In this document: positions 1 to 11,668 of the stretch, piece by piece
Layout: every line of letters starts with the position of its first letter
How positions within the stretch are numbered: position 1 is the stretch's first letter
DNA from: Entamoeba invadens IP1
Lineage: Eukaryota; Evosea; Mastigamoebida; Endamoebidae
Assembly (NCBI RefSeq): GCF_000330505.1
Contig: NW_004191777.1
Span: 914,979-978,978, forward strand
Length of the DNA stretch: 64,000 bases
Direction of reading: 5' to 3'
The notes under the pieces: model-generated
The model's input: only the letters and a program-made list of their open reading frames with translations
What the model was told of the DNA's origin: nothing
Databases searched by the model: none
Program-made: the position numbers and the translations under genes

Positions 1-2463
1 AATTTGTGTATAGTATAATAAACGATACATTATAAGTTTTTCTAAAAACAGGGTTTTAAAATAAGAAAACGTATCAAATAAAATTCTGATAAAAGTTCTT
101 TCATTGAAAAACAAGGAATACGTCATACTTTGAAAATTCCAAAAGTAATTATTTTAATTTAGTTTATATTGTAAATGTTTTGATGTTTTGTAAATAACGT
201 GTAAAAAAGTTGACATTTTATTGAATTTTAATATATGTAACAAACAATCAAATACTATTATATTGTATGTGCTACCATACTGATGGTTAGCGTTCTCACT
301 TTATGAACTTTTGTTGAGAATCATATGGATACGAGATATATTTACGAAATTTTTCTTCTTAACTATCGTTTTAAAAAAATCGTTTTCATTACACAAAATA
401 AATTAAATGTATATGAATAACATTACTACCTTTTTCACATTTTAAAGAAAGATCCTATATATACATTACTCTAAATTATTATAAAATATATTCTATAACT
501 AATATGTATAACACAACTGTGTTAGACTTTTAATTTATATAACATACAAAAATAAAACGTGCAAACTTTTTTCATATTATAAATGATACATCAAACATGA
601 ATTGAAAACTACAATATTTAAACTAAATATTGTTTAATTTAGAATAACTTTTAGTTTACAAATTTTAGTTTATATTGATCTGTATGCGTGTTATAACAAG
701 CATATTTCTGGTATTGGAAGGGTTAAAGAAATCCACAAAAAGCAGCGAATGTTTAAAAAGTTGTCACTCATTCAATACACCCATGAATTGAATCAATCTC
801 TATGTGAAAGTGTCAATGTGTAAAATCAGCCGAGATCATTTATTGTTGTAACTTACAGTTTTAACGTGTACTATTTCTGTATTTAATTCAAAAAAGTCGT
901 CTCGATATCTTTATTAAATTTGTCCTGCTTGTTTGTTTTATAAATTTTAAAATAATAAAAATACAAATAATAACCAACAAAAATGGTTGTTTATCATAAA
1001 ATATAGTTAATCTTATCTAGACATACTTTTTTCTGCCTACTCTGAGATAATTATTCATAAAATCTAAAGACAATGATAAAAAGCACACATATACTTAACG
1101 AGAAATTTGCTGTTTCTTGTTTGACAAAACAAATAAATAATATTAGTTGTAACAAGAAAAAAAATCAAATGTGGTTATGTTCACTGAATAACACAAATTG
1201 ATATTTGTGAATGATATTAACATTGAATAACATGCTTCTGTGTTATAATGAAAATGATAGAGTCGAAATAGTTGTAAAATATCATAACAATAAAACAAAT
1301 CCATTATGCATCACTTTTACAAACAATGATGCATCTTCAATTGATTATTAAGCAACCCAAATATAAAGAATAATAATATTAATTATACTTCTTTATTGAC
1401 AATAAAAAGATAAATTACTCATAATGAAAAAAAACAACAAAAATTAAAAATATACACCAAATAAATCAATATAATAGCATTGATAAATAAAGAAGTTTGA
1501 TTTTTTGTTGTTTGAAAAATCAAAACATAGTTTTGGTTTACCTTATTTATTTTAAACATATTTTCAATAGATTATTAAAAATAAATAATTATATGCATCA
1601 TTATGTCAATAGTCACAAACAAACAATTGGTTAAACAGTCCATATATTTGAAAAGAAGTCAGACAACAATATAAAGAAAATATGTGGATTATATTTAATG
1701 TTATAAAAATAATATATATTTGACACTAAAAACCATTTTAAATGATTGCTTGTTCTATTTTAATAAACTTTGATAAAAACTTTTCAAATGATTTGTCTCT
1801 TTATCATGAATATTAAAGGGGTGAAATATATAACAGACAGACAAAAGTTGTCAAAAATCTTGCTACATCGTACTGTCTAAAAAAATACACAATTGATTTT
1901 TTGAAAAGTTTGTATTTTTTACAAAGACTGTTGGATGTGCATAAATTTTATATTGTTAACATTAATTATCATTGATGTGTTCATGTTACTTTTTGCAATT
2001 TGTATTACATTTCAACTCAAAACCAATTGTTTTTTATTGTTTTATGTATAAAAAATATATTTATTTGTTTCAGAATAAATGTTATTGCATTTTACCAGTA
2101 TTTTTATTTTGCCATATTTTACGTTTTTGTATATAAATTTTTATTTTTTTCTCGTTTTCTTGTTTTTTATTTCACGACTTAAACTTGTTATTCCATTTTC
2201 ATTTTGATATAATTGAACTATACTGTGTTAAATATATTTTTTTTCAAAAAAAAACAAAAACACTGCTCTTTTTAGCAGTATTTGTTTATTGGGGATTAAA
2301 TACGTCGAAGAATTAATAATGAAACCTAATAAACCATCTGTTGTTATTAAATTATTGAAATTAATACAGTATGGACACTCTGCCTTATGCAAAAAGATGT
2401 TTTGAGGCTGTTTTTGGTTATTTTTGTAAAAGAAAATCAGAACTTGAAAAAAAAATAATAGAT
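1..2463. other. AT-rich intergenic region with no supportable gene
   Basis: Very AT-rich sequence with stops in all frames. The only open frame, near 2000-2182, is F/Y/I-rich low-complexity translation and is not credible. A small hairpin lies at 2252-2287: ACTGCT and AGCAGT around a 6-nt CTTTTT loop, with partly complementary A/T-rich outer arms. I see no RNA gene or repeat array. Confidence 0.6.
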
Positions 2464-4330
2464 TTAAGGTTCAAAATCAACAATTTGTTGTTCTTCGTAT
2501 TCGGCGTACTATTCATTTGTGAAGGGACGTCTGATTTCATAAGAGTCAAACATTGGTATGGCGAAGATTTGCTTATATGTCTTTGTTGGGCGCCTCATTG
2601 TGCGGGTTTCGAGTCTTTGACCAACTTAATGAGAAATTTCATGGTTTGTATTTTTGATTTTGAAAAATAGCTGTATACTTAATATCAAGTTGGCCTGATG
2701 CCAAAGAATATATCACTGTGTCAAAGGGTTGATGTTTATGAACGATATCAACAAAATTACATCTTTTGGTGTCAATAAGTTCGAGTTTCAAGTTGTTTAA
2801 ATTACTCGATGGTGCTTTAAATTGTTCTATGAGAGTTTGAACATCATAGTCAGTAATTTGCAAAGCGGTAGTCGTTTGTATTTGATCTTGTGGAGGAGTC
2901 AATTTTATACATTGTTCTTTATTGAGTTTGATATGATAATGGTTCATGAAAATTTGTGCATCGTTAATACTGATATAAATTCTCATTCTGTTGTCTATCA
3001 TTCGTATAACAACTCTTCTTCTTTTAAAAGAAGCAATTGTGTTTCTGGCGGTTGTATTTTCTTCAATTATTTCGATTATTTTTCGAATGTGAACAGAAAT
3101 TAGAAGACCTCTATTCATGTTTCTGTCTTCATTGTTTCTTTTTGTGATTGGGTCAGTGATTCTCACATCTCTAATCCACTTGGTCATAACCTTTTCAATC
3201 TCACTGGTGTTCAAAACATCTACAGTGAACCGATCCGTTGTTGGAACAAACGCTCCAGTAGTTACATGTTGATCTACGTTTATGTTTCGAGAAACAGTTT
3301 TTACTATTGGGATGTGATACAGCACTTTTTAATAACACCGAAAAGACACAAGTCTAATGGTTGAACTAAATGGCTTGTGCGTGGTACAAAAAAGTGTAAA
3401 TGAATGTTGTAAGAACGAAAAATTTAAAACAAGTCATCATCAATATGAGCTCCAAAATTGTCCATACAAATGACACTTTTGTCAATGTTTTCCAATTTTA
3501 AGTTGATCTTCTTGTTGATGATGAATGGAAGGAGAACGTTGAACATCCAAAAAACAAAAAAAACTAACGGTTGACAAATCCAATTTTGCTCTAAAAAACA
3601 CTCAATAGTGGATATTCTTCTTTTATTTTTGCATCAAACTTCACGTTTGGTATAACATATGCAATAGGACATTTAGTCCCATCTGCACAGATGCACATGA
3701 AAATAGTGCTGCATTTTCCAGATCGGCTTATTCCATACTTTAATTTCTTTTCTGTATTTTCGGGAAAACTGTTAAGTTCTCTTTGTCCGTTCAATCGCTA
3801 AATCCAACCTCATCTATATTAAAGAACAAAGCAGAACACGTTCCATTAAAGTTATCGGAAAGTGTAATATAATTATTGACAACTTTCTCAGGATCTATGT
3901 TTATTCTTTTCAGTTCTTCCATTTTTGCTGTTCGAGTGAAGTAATGATGCCTCTGTTTTATATGTTTTATGATACCTCGACGAATCATCTCAAATTCATC
4001 ATCAAATAAACGACATACCATTTCAATTAAGTGTGGGGTAACACTTTCATGCGAAGTATCACACATTTGAAAAGAGTTAAAAATCACAGTGTCCATCACA
4101 TTGTTGATTTTGCACATACGGGAAAGAGTTGAGAACGTTTGTTTTAAATGTGTATGTTTTGCTCTTCCTTTGATACCAAATAACACTCTGATTATTTCTT
4201 CTGTTGGAGGTGATGTTTTGGAAATATTACGAATATATCTAATTTGCTCCACTTTATTTTTGAAAATAAACGGTGTGTCTCTGATTTTTGTGTAAATTTT
4301 GCTGTTTTTAAAAAATTTTCCATTTTCTTT
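2464..4330 (-). pseudogene. Decayed DD35D (Pot/Fot/pogo-like) transposase
   Basis: Fragments in different minus-strand frames read in order as one DDE transposase. An N-terminal part (about 4252-3791) ends in FFNIDEVGF, the first catalytic Asp. The frame then shifts near 3792. The next part carries CADGTKCPIAYVIPN and stops at 3591. After another shift come ICMDNFGAH (second Asp), a TAA, and then HLVQPLDLCLFGVIKK (third Asp). Counting through the stop gives 35 residues between the second and third Asp, the spacing of Pot/Fot elements in the Tc1/mariner superfamily. After one more shift a 228-residue frame runs to 2639. A further short piece ends IVDFEP at about 2464 and is interrupted by a TAG. 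The longest pieces open with GTG, not ATG. At least three frameshifts and two internal stops make it non-functional. I found no terminal repeats by eye. Confidence 0.8.
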
Positions 4331-5649
4331 CTTTTTTAGTCTTGATTATTTATTTCATTTCCGTAATTAGTGATATTGATAGCCATATTTTCGAGACTTA
4401 TCGCTTATTCTCGTCTTTCTTTTTTGATGAGAACAATAAAAGGAGGAACAAAGCTATTTGATTTTACGAAGTTTTCGATAATAAATTTTAATGTGAATGA
4501 AGTGTTGTGAGCAGATTCGATTTCCATGATTGTTGTGTTATTATTTAGTGTTTTTACCAATAAAAACCGTAAAATTATTTTAATTATCAGTTTAATTGAT
4601 TATTTTATTATATTAATTAATTTGTTTAATTATGATAATTAATATAAAGTCGGATTTTTAATTAATGATGGAGAAAATTAACTATATATTTAGTTTTTTA
4701 ATTATAATAAATAGCTTTTTTTCTTTTTTTTTTCGAAATAATAATTTTTTTGTTTCATTTTTAAATTATTTTACTTTTTAACCACATTATACATCCAATA
4801 AAAAAAGCAAGAAATGTGGAGTTTGTAATTCAAGTCTGGCCAACTTCCAAGTAATATCAACACAACCAGCAGACCATTTAATGTAGTTAATCACAGAAGT
4901 GTCATTGTTGTGGTGTGATTAATAGGTGAAACCAATCGATTTGAAAAGCAAAGAAAAATATTGACAACCAGCGTTTATTTGAGAATGTCAAATGGTAAAA
5001 ATTAATAAGAAATTTACTATGTATTTATGGTTTTTAATTAGCGATAATCAATTCGATTTCGCTAAACAATTTAAAATGTATTCATTTATTAGTTTTAAAG
5101 CCAAATCTTTTTCAAAATGATGTTATTTTCTAAAGTGAGTAAATAATTATAGTCACAAAAACACAATTTTTATTATTATTTTTTTTAATAAAAATAAGTA
5201 AAATATAATATAAAATAATATTATTTGGTTTGTTCTTAAAATAGAACATTTTTAAATTTTACAAAAAAATATCCAGTTAATTTTGGGGGTTTTTAATGAT
5301 TATATACCAAAACAATAAATAAAAAAACTATCAAAAAAAATGGTAAAAATAAACCCATTTACAATTTTATCATATTATCAAAACAAATCGGGATTACTAT
5401 TTATCTTACCCTTTGTGATCCAAAAATATATTATTAAAATAATTGTAAAATAACTATAACATAAGCTATAACAAAAAAAAATCTCGAGATTTTGAGAAGA
5501 ATAGACAAAATGCCTTTTCCATACTATAAATTTATGATAAATTAGCTAAGAATAAATGAGTGCCAATCAGAGCATCAAAGATCTCATCAACTCCCGAAAA
5601 AATCAAAAGGAAGGTTCTAAAAAATAAGTTGGAACTTCGAAAAGATTAG
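4331..5649. other. AT-rich intergenic region
   Basis: No open frame of note on either strand. The sequence is dominated by A/T homopolymers and short ATTA/TAAT palindromes. It forms the 5' side of the decayed transposase and the upstream region of the Myb gene. I see no recognisable regulatory motif. Confidence 0.5.
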
Positions 5650-6186
5650 ATGAGTCTGCACTATCTATCCCTCGATGGCAATCACAGCTCGTCGAGTGAA
5701 GCATCATTTAGCTCACACCCGACTCTACGGTCGTTATCACCCATGAGGAAACAGCGCAAGCAGTACACAATTACAAAAAAAAGAGAGGTTTGGACGCCAG
5801 AAGAGCACGCCCTTTTTGTTGAAGGACTTTCGCTCTATCACAGAGACTGGAAGAGGATAGAACAACACATAAAAACTAAAACAGTCGTGCAGATCCGGTC
5901 GCACGCGCAGAAGTATTTCCTCAAAATGAAAAAATCAAATTCAAGGAGCGAATCGCTCTCGTCAGAGTCGGAATCTCCTGTACTCAGTCCTAGCAAATTA
6001 GACAATGAGCCAATAAAACGGCGACACTCAATGTCAGCGTTTTCGCCAACTTCTTCGATGTTCTCTGTCGTCGTGAGACCTTCATCAGACTTTAATTCCC
6101 CAACGTCGTCAATGTCTCCTCTGTCGGAGGAGAAACAAATGTACCCTAACAACAACTTTTATATGCATCATATCTATACTGATTAA
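5650..6186 (+). CDS. SHAQKYF-type single-repeat MYB transcription factor
   Basis: A 178-residue protein with one MYB/SANT helix-turn-helix at about residues 44-92. W48 and W67 occupy the usual tryptophan positions, and the third helix ends in the signature SHAQKYF at residues 84-90. This places it in the single-MYB SHAQKYF group known from plants (CCA1/LHY-like), Dictyostelium and Entamoeba, where members bind DNA in the nucleus and some control stage conversion. The N-terminal 45 residues are Ser/Arg-rich and basic. The C-terminal half is Ser/Pro-rich, with many SP or SPTSS sites that could be phosphorylated (inference). The ATG chosen is the first in frame, and no intron is needed. The class is certain; the target genes cannot be told from sequence. 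Confidence 0.9.
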   Translation: MSLHYLSLDGNHSSSSEASFSSHPTLRSLSPMRKQRKQYTITKKREVWTPEEHALFVEGLSLYHRDWKRIEQHIKTKTVVQIRSHAQKYFLKMKKSNSRSESLSSESESPVLSPSKLDNEPIKRRHSMSAFSPTSSMFSVVVRPSSDFNSPTSSMSPLSEEKQMYPNNNFYMHHIYTD

Positions 6187-6441
6187 TTAACCATATCTTT
6201 TTGTACTTTTTGGTCGTTTATAACTTGTTGTTTCATTAATATCGTTTTTTGTGTCTAAATTTGTCATACTCTGAAGGAATTATAATATTTTAATTTATAA
6301 CTTTTATTTTTTTCTTTGTGTAAAATAGAAAAAATATCTTTGCCTTTGTACTTCGTTTGTAATAACGACTAATATAAACGTTTCTTCGGGATTTTTTAAT
6401 TCCACGATTTGTTATTTTTCATAAAAAAATCTAAATATCAG

Positions 6442-7797
6442 ATGGAAAAGGATAATAAAAGTCTTGTTGGGTGGTTGGAAAAAAAATACCCCTTTCAAAG
6501 AAAATGCGTCGAGGAAACGGCACAGTGGAACGACGAAGATTTGGTCAAATTGATGCCGCAAAAGCCAAGCGATATTGCAGAAACCCTACATGCGCTTTTT
6601 CCAGGGATGAAGCTTTATCAAACGAACGTACACAACTACACAATTCCAATTCATTGTTACTCAATTTTGGAAGGATCACAATTCTCTTTGAATGAGAAGT
6701 TCAGCAACACAGTAAGCTTTTCGTCATCAAACAACAACTACCAAAATTTGTATTTATCATACAAGAAGTCGACAATTTTAAAAAAGCTTCAAGCACTGTC
6801 CGAGAAGATACTTCACCCCACCGGGATGACAAACACGTCAATACCAGCACTGGTTGTTAAGTTGCCAACTTGTATTGTTCAGGTGTCAATTGACAGGTAC
6901 GAGGGATACTATAACAACCTCTTTTTTAACACTTATAAACGGCTCCACAAATCATTCGAACTTCTTTTTGACGCAGTCGATTTACTCCACCAAACTTTGT
7001 TTCAAACAAACCAACACCTTTCGACCTTAACTCGCGTGATGGTTGTTCAATTTCTTCATTCCGTTGGTATTCCTGCACTTCAAGACGCAAAATCCTGTGG
7101 TTCGAAACGTCATGTTGTGTATATATTCCCAGCATTGTGTACAATACAAAATGTTGAGTGGTGCGAATGTCCTGATTGTATCGCTTCCAAAATCCCAAAC
7201 TATTCATTTTCATATCTTCTCACAAAATATCTCGACTATTACTTAAATTTCGACTATTCTAAGAGGATCTCCACATCGCCCAATTTTTACAAAAATAAGC
7301 CGGTTTCAAAGGACACTGTAATGAACGTTGTTGCTCCTTTTGTTCCTTGGGTGTTGCTGAGTACCTCCACGAGCATTGTTGACCTACAGGAGATGCTTTT
7401 TATTTACAGGACGGTGTACGTCTCAATGGTGACCAAGGTAGCACCCCCAAATTTCTGTTCTTTACAATCAAATTCCCTCCTTACATATGCTGTCGTTACA
7501 ACAGTTGTCATGTTGTCAAATCTCCCACTCAATTTCCAAATCAAGCAACTCACTGATGTCATTTTTGAGGTTGGAATCACGTGCGAATTTTTGTTTGTCG
7601 TTCCTGCATTTGTGTCAAAAATTTCAAAGAGAGGTGGTGTCATTTTTTTGAGATTTGAAAACTTGAACGACTCTGCTTATTTTAGATGGACAGTCCCAGT
7701 CCCTTACGACAAAACCTTTTATTCAGAAGATGTCTTCATTCACCGTCCAAACGGCGCACTGTATTTCAACACTGAAAACTTTATTTTCGTCGAATAA
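6442..7797 (+). CDS. Conserved-looking hypothetical protein, 451 aa
   Basis: One uninterrupted frame of 451 residues from the ATG at 6442 (MEKDNKSLVGWLEKKY). An upstream in-frame ATG at 6409 would add 11 residues rich in K/F and lies in AT-rich leader-like sequence, so I prefer the inner start. The composition is that of a globular protein with no signal peptide. A small Cys cluster, CECPDC, lies around nt 7165 and could bind metal. Hydrophobic stretches near the C-terminus look like buried strands, not clear membrane spans. I do not recognise a family. Codon use is like that of the neighbouring genes, so I take it as a real gene of unknown role. Confidence 0.7.
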   Translation: MEKDNKSLVGWLEKKYPFQRKCVEETAQWNDEDLVKLMPQKPSDIAETLHALFPGMKLYQTNVHNYTIPIHCYSILEGSQFSLNEKFSNTVSFSSSNNNYQNLYLSYKKSTILKKLQALSEKILHPTGMTNTSIPALVVKLPTCIVQVSIDRYEGYYNNLFFNTYKRLHKSFELLFDAVDLLHQTLFQTNQHLSTLTRVMVVQFLHSVGIPALQDAKSCGSKRHVVYIFPALCTIQNVEWCECPDCIASKIPNYSFSYLLTKYLDYYLNFDYSKRISTSPNFYKNKPVSKDTVMNVVAPFVPWVLLSTSTSIVDLQEMLFIYRTVYVSMVTKVAPPNFCSLQSNSLLTYAVVTTVVMLSNLPLNFQIKQLTDVIFEVGITCEFLFVVPAFVSKISKRGGVIFLRFENLNDSAYFRWTVPVPYDKTFYSEDVFIHRPNGALYFNTENFIFVE

Positions 7798-7945
7798 CAT
7801 TTTAATAATCGTTTTTTAATTCCGTAATATTAGCAATATAATTTAATTTACTATTAGATGTAGTTTCTCGTTTTATAAAAATATAACAATAAAACGGGAA
7901 AAGTATTCTTTTATCCAAATTAATAAGTACTCTTATATTCAAACA

Positions 7946-8227
7946 ATGCAATCTCTCTCTCTTGACGAGATGATCGAAGTGCTGGAACAAACCGACACAA
8001 ACCCAGAAAAAAATTGGCGGCCCGAGTCGGATATTGAAACTGTCAACAACACTTTTGGAAACCACGAAAGTAAAAAGAAAGACAACAATACCAAAACCGA
8101 CTCGACATCAAGAGATAATGCTGACCATAATTTTGGAAACTATTTTGTGCTCTCTAATTGTCCGTTACTCTACTTATGTTTCTTTTTATATTTTTGTATT
8201 TATATTAATAATAAAAATTATTATTAA
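7946..8227 (+). CDS. Small hypothetical protein, possible tail anchor, 93 aa
   Basis: A short frame from an ATG preceded by ATATTCAAACA. Residues 1-65 are hydrophilic and acidic, then N/K/T-rich. Residues about 68-88 are strongly hydrophobic with Leu, Phe, Cys and Tyr, followed by a polar end. This resembles a C-terminal tail-anchored protein, but the hydrophobic part also lies where the DNA turns AT-rich. It has no recognisable family. A single exon and good N-terminal codon use support it, while its length keeps the call moderate. Confidence 0.5.
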   Translation: MQSLSLDEMIEVLEQTDTNPEKNWRPESDIETVNNTFGNHESKKKDNNTKTDSTSRDNADHNFGNYFVLSNCPLLYLCFFLYFCIYINNKNYY

Positions 8228-8800
8228 TTTAACTATACGATAAAATTATTTGCTATAGTTAAAAAAACAGAGTTTATAATTTATAAAAACACATTTCACT
8301 GTACGTAATTTATTGTCATTATCTCTTCATTCATCTTGTTTAACACTTTAAAACACATTGAACAAAATTCAAGTAAATTAAAAAACGGGAAATCTAGCGT
8401 TTATTAAATAATATTCCAGTTTTGTAGATTTATATTATGTGAATAACAGTACACAACCCAAAAAGGGAAAATCATCAGAAATTAAATTAATATCCCACAA
8501 AAAACAGGTCAACAAAAAAACAAGGGCGTTATTTTAAGTGTTTAATAAATATTTTTTGATTCAATATAAGACAACAATCACCTTGACAATTGAACAAACG
8601 ACTGATTGAAATGACTAATTAATTAATAAAATGTTACTATTAAATGGTTATTATAATAATATATAAGTGTCATTGTTATTCCGTCACTTAGTGATTGGGA
8701 CGACTTACTCACAAAATTTCCCGTCAAAGGACTGTCAAATACTCATAAAAATCAAAACAATTTCATAGTTGGTCCCAAGTCTGTAATCTGAAAAATTAAG
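8228..8800. other. Intergenic region upstream of the RasGAP gene
   Basis: AT-rich spacer with no coding frame. It becomes slightly less AT-rich in the last 150 bases before the RasGAP start. No clear TATA or GAAC element was identified. Confidence 0.45.
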
Positions 8801-10069
8801 ATGAGCTTCTTCCAGCCACACCGCACATTCAACCCCAACGGGAGTAAACACCTCTTTGACAAGATTTTGTTTGTGAAAGACAGTGAGTTTCTCCGATGTT
8901 ACTGTGCCGAATTAGTGAAAGGGAAAATGGCGCCGGAGTGTAACACCAACGCGCGTCTGTTAGTTGAGTATTTTAACGTTCATGGGAAACTTCTAGATTT
9001 AATGAAAGAAGTCGCAAAGCGCGAGATAGAAACGACGAATGTCGAGACGCAGATCTTTCGAGGGAATACCTCATTCACGCGGTTATATGGGGAGTATAGT
9101 CATTTATGTTTACTGCCATATTTAAGAGCCGTCACACGAGATATCATTCAGTCGTTGATGTCCGATGCTATTAAATTAGACTCCGATGCTTTTGGTGCGA
9201 CAGACTCGCCCAATTATAAAGAGACGATGGATACCTTCTGTACGCTCTCAAAGACCTTTGCGACTAAATTAGTCGACTCCATCAATTTATTGCCGTCGCA
9301 CTTCCACCAGTTGTTGCGATTCATATCCGTCGAAGTCGCTAACAAAAACTCACCAAAATCAACACCACAAAACACTTTTAATCTTCTCTTCTTCATGAGA
9401 ACTGTGTTCCCCGTGTTCCACGCTCCACAACATGTAATGGACACAATACAACCACCTTCACCAGATATGGCAAAGCGACTCACTGCCTTTTCTAAAGCGT
9501 GTCAATCGTTATTGAACGATGGTTCTTTGACGTCTGGAATACCAACGGAAGTTGCGCTTGTCATGACTAACGCTGCAGGTAAGTTGTATGAGAATTTCAC
9601 CCATCCAAGATCGGGGTATATGACCGAGAAGAGCGGATTGGACTTCACTTTACAAGGCGCTGCACACCAGAAAATTGTCGAACTCATTCGAGCGAATTTG
9701 GACGCGATTGTGGGACTGATGACGAGAGACGTCGATGCACTCAAACAAGCACTTTCTTCGGAGAAGAATGAAGACTCCGTCATGACTGAAATGCAGCAGT
9801 CGCTTGAATTTTGTAGCAACACGTACGCTGACAGATTACAAGCAGTTGAAGATGAAATCAAAGATCTGACGGGAGAAATCGAGAAGTACAAAACACAATT
9901 AACAACACTGAAAAAGGCCATTCAAGACGAGGACAATCTCACTGCAAAGTTACAAGAAGAAATCGGGAAATTAGAAAATGAGTCGTCGAACACTACTAGT
10001 CCACGTTCACCTTTAATGGTGTCTGGAGAACACTCGGCATCATCGAAGAAAGAGTCGTCTGAAAATTAA
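8801..10069 (+). CDS. Ras GTPase-activating protein (RasGAP domain)
   Basis: A 422-residue protein with a RasGAP catalytic domain at about residues 45-330. Residues 85-90 read IFRGNT, matching the LFRGN loop of neurofibromin-type RasGAPs; R87 is the expected arginine finger that completes the Ras active site. A later stretch around residues 175-210 (LLRFISVEV, then NLLFFMRTVFPVF) corresponds to the conserved block containing the secondary FLR motif. Residues about 340-395 are rich in E, K, Q and D with heptad spacing and should form a coiled coil, followed by a Ser-rich tail. The expected role is to accelerate GTP hydrolysis on Ras-type GTPases at the membrane. A diverged paralogue without the Arg lies at 42036-43196, and a RasGEF at 60952-63258. 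Confidence 0.85.
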   Translation: MSFFQPHRTFNPNGSKHLFDKILFVKDSEFLRCYCAELVKGKMAPECNTNARLLVEYFNVHGKLLDLMKEVAKREIETTNVETQIFRGNTSFTRLYGEYSHLCLLPYLRAVTRDIIQSLMSDAIKLDSDAFGATDSPNYKETMDTFCTLSKTFATKLVDSINLLPSHFHQLLRFISVEVANKNSPKSTPQNTFNLLFFMRTVFPVFHAPQHVMDTIQPPSPDMAKRLTAFSKACQSLLNDGSLTSGIPTEVALVMTNAAGKLYENFTHPRSGYMTEKSGLDFTLQGAAHQKIVELIRANLDAIVGLMTRDVDALKQALSSEKNEDSVMTEMQQSLEFCSNTYADRLQAVEDEIKDLTGEIEKYKTQLTTLKKAIQDEDNLTAKLQEEIGKLENESSNTTSPRSPLMVSGEHSASSKKESSEN

Positions 10070-10180
10070 TAAGGTATTTAGTAGAGTTTATTCTATACAC
10101 TCTTGAGGTGTTCCAACAAAAGAAGATGAAGAGAAGAGGGAAGTGGTAATTATTTGGACAAGTACAATGCACAAATCAAA

Positions 10181-10468
10181 TTAATGTGACGAACGGTGAG
10201 TGTTATGATCATCACTACTGTGACGATCGCGCTCACGACTTCGACTACGACGGCGATTTGTGGAGCTATAACGGGAGTGACGATTCCGATCTAAAGAATC
10301 TTGAACAAATGGATTGTTACGAAGAGATGAACGTTGCTGGAATTTTATACGCTCACGTGTTTTTTGCTCGGAGACTAAACGCTCAAAAATAGACTGTGTA
10401 CGCTTCTCAACTTCTTCTTGAATGCGATCGATGCTCCACACTTCATCTTCTACATTGGTCTTGGCCAT
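10181..10468 (-). CDS. Small RS-rich protein, possible splicing-related factor
   Basis: A 95-residue protein whose first 50 residues are charged and helical (EEVEKRTQSIFERLVSEQK). The C-terminal 35 residues are rich in Arg, Ser, His and Asp, including RRRSRSRERDRHSS. RS tails of this type occur in SR-like splicing and mRNA proteins, which fits a genome with short introns, but no RRM is present and I cannot assign a family. The start is an ordinary ATG. The gene converges with the RasGAP gene and their ends are about 110 bases apart. Confidence 0.6.
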   Translation of the reverse strand: MAKTNVEDEVWSIDRIQEEVEKRTQSIFERLVSEQKTRERIKFQQRSSLRNNPFVQDSLDRNRHSRYSSTNRRRSRSRERDRHSSDDHNTHRSSH

Positions 10469-11668
10469 CTAATTTTGATAGTTCTGAATATAGTTCTTTT
10501 TATTTATTTTATTCACGTCTTTTATGGTATTTTAAATGGTTTATTATAATAAACTATATTATCCTTTATTTAGTCAATTATAATTCATTTTTATAATTAT
10601 AATATTATATCAATATAACTTTTGATAATTAATTACATTTATTATTTAAATAATTAAACTGGTTAATCTATAATTGTGTTAAATAAAAACAAAAAATAAA
10701 TCATCAACAAATATGAAAATAAAAACAATTGATTTATGGGGTAGTTCTGTGGAGCAATTACGTCAAACCGAAACTTTATTAGTAAATAGACTCGTAACAT
10801 CACAGGAAATATCATATACATAACCTTGGTTGCCGTTTCAATAATACTAAGTGTTTCTATTAGTTATCTATTCTAATAATAATATTATTATTAACTTATA
10901 GTTAAAACTATGGTTCTGGAAAATCGAAAAAAATTTTCATTATTTTTATTTAGTTTGATGAAAGCAATTTTTTCTTTGCTCTTTTTTTTTCTCTTTTTTT
11001 CAATCCGACTTTGTCCATTTATAAATAAATAATTCGACAATTCTTTTAAATTGTGTGATAACAAAACATACTTGTAAACGCGTGTAATCATATTACAGTT
11101 TTTGATCATTTCTAATAATAATATTAAGCCCGGCTGTTACCCCCTTACATTTTTGAGAACTATAAATATAATAACGTTTACCATAAACAACTTCTTTTCT
11201 TTCATCAGTCCGATATAATGATTATGTCATTTTAAAATACGTTTTTTCATCCTATGAAATTGGGTTTCAGTTTTTTCTTTTTTTAAACTTTTTTGAAATA
11301 TTTAGATATTTGAATCATAAATCAATTCTTATTGTTTTTATCTCCATTTCCCCATTACTCTATTAGTACTTTTATTATTACATTACTAGAGTTGAGTATT
11401 TCTCTTTTTTTCGTTTGACTTTAAAATTCCATCAAATTCCTCTCATAATTTCCATCGCCAATTTTTATTGAAACACAAACTTAATTTCTTTTGTTTTCAA
11501 TTTATTGATCAAATCCTTAACAAAAAGTAACTTCATTCTTCCCGATAAATATTAGAGAAATCGTGATAGAATCCACACAAACCCAAACAAATGAGAAAAA
11601 CATCGATAAAAGAACGAATGGACATCCTCTCAGGCATACACAGCCATATTTGATACACACCCGAGTCC
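10469..11668. other. AT-rich intergenic region
   Basis: No credible gene. A 72-codon minus-strand frame at 10891-11109 is lysine-rich low-complexity translation and is not called. The sequence from about 11110 to 11520 contains T-rich and CT-rich tracts. No RNA gene was recognised. Confidence 0.45.

Noticed and set aside
2000..2182. 60-codon plus-strand open frame
   Set aside because: Phe/Tyr/Ile-only composition from T-rich DNA; no protein character.
2371..2670. 99-codon plus-strand open frame
   Set aside because: It lies antisense to the 3' end of the decayed transposase, whose minus-strand frame reads better as protein (ending YEEQQIVDFEP).
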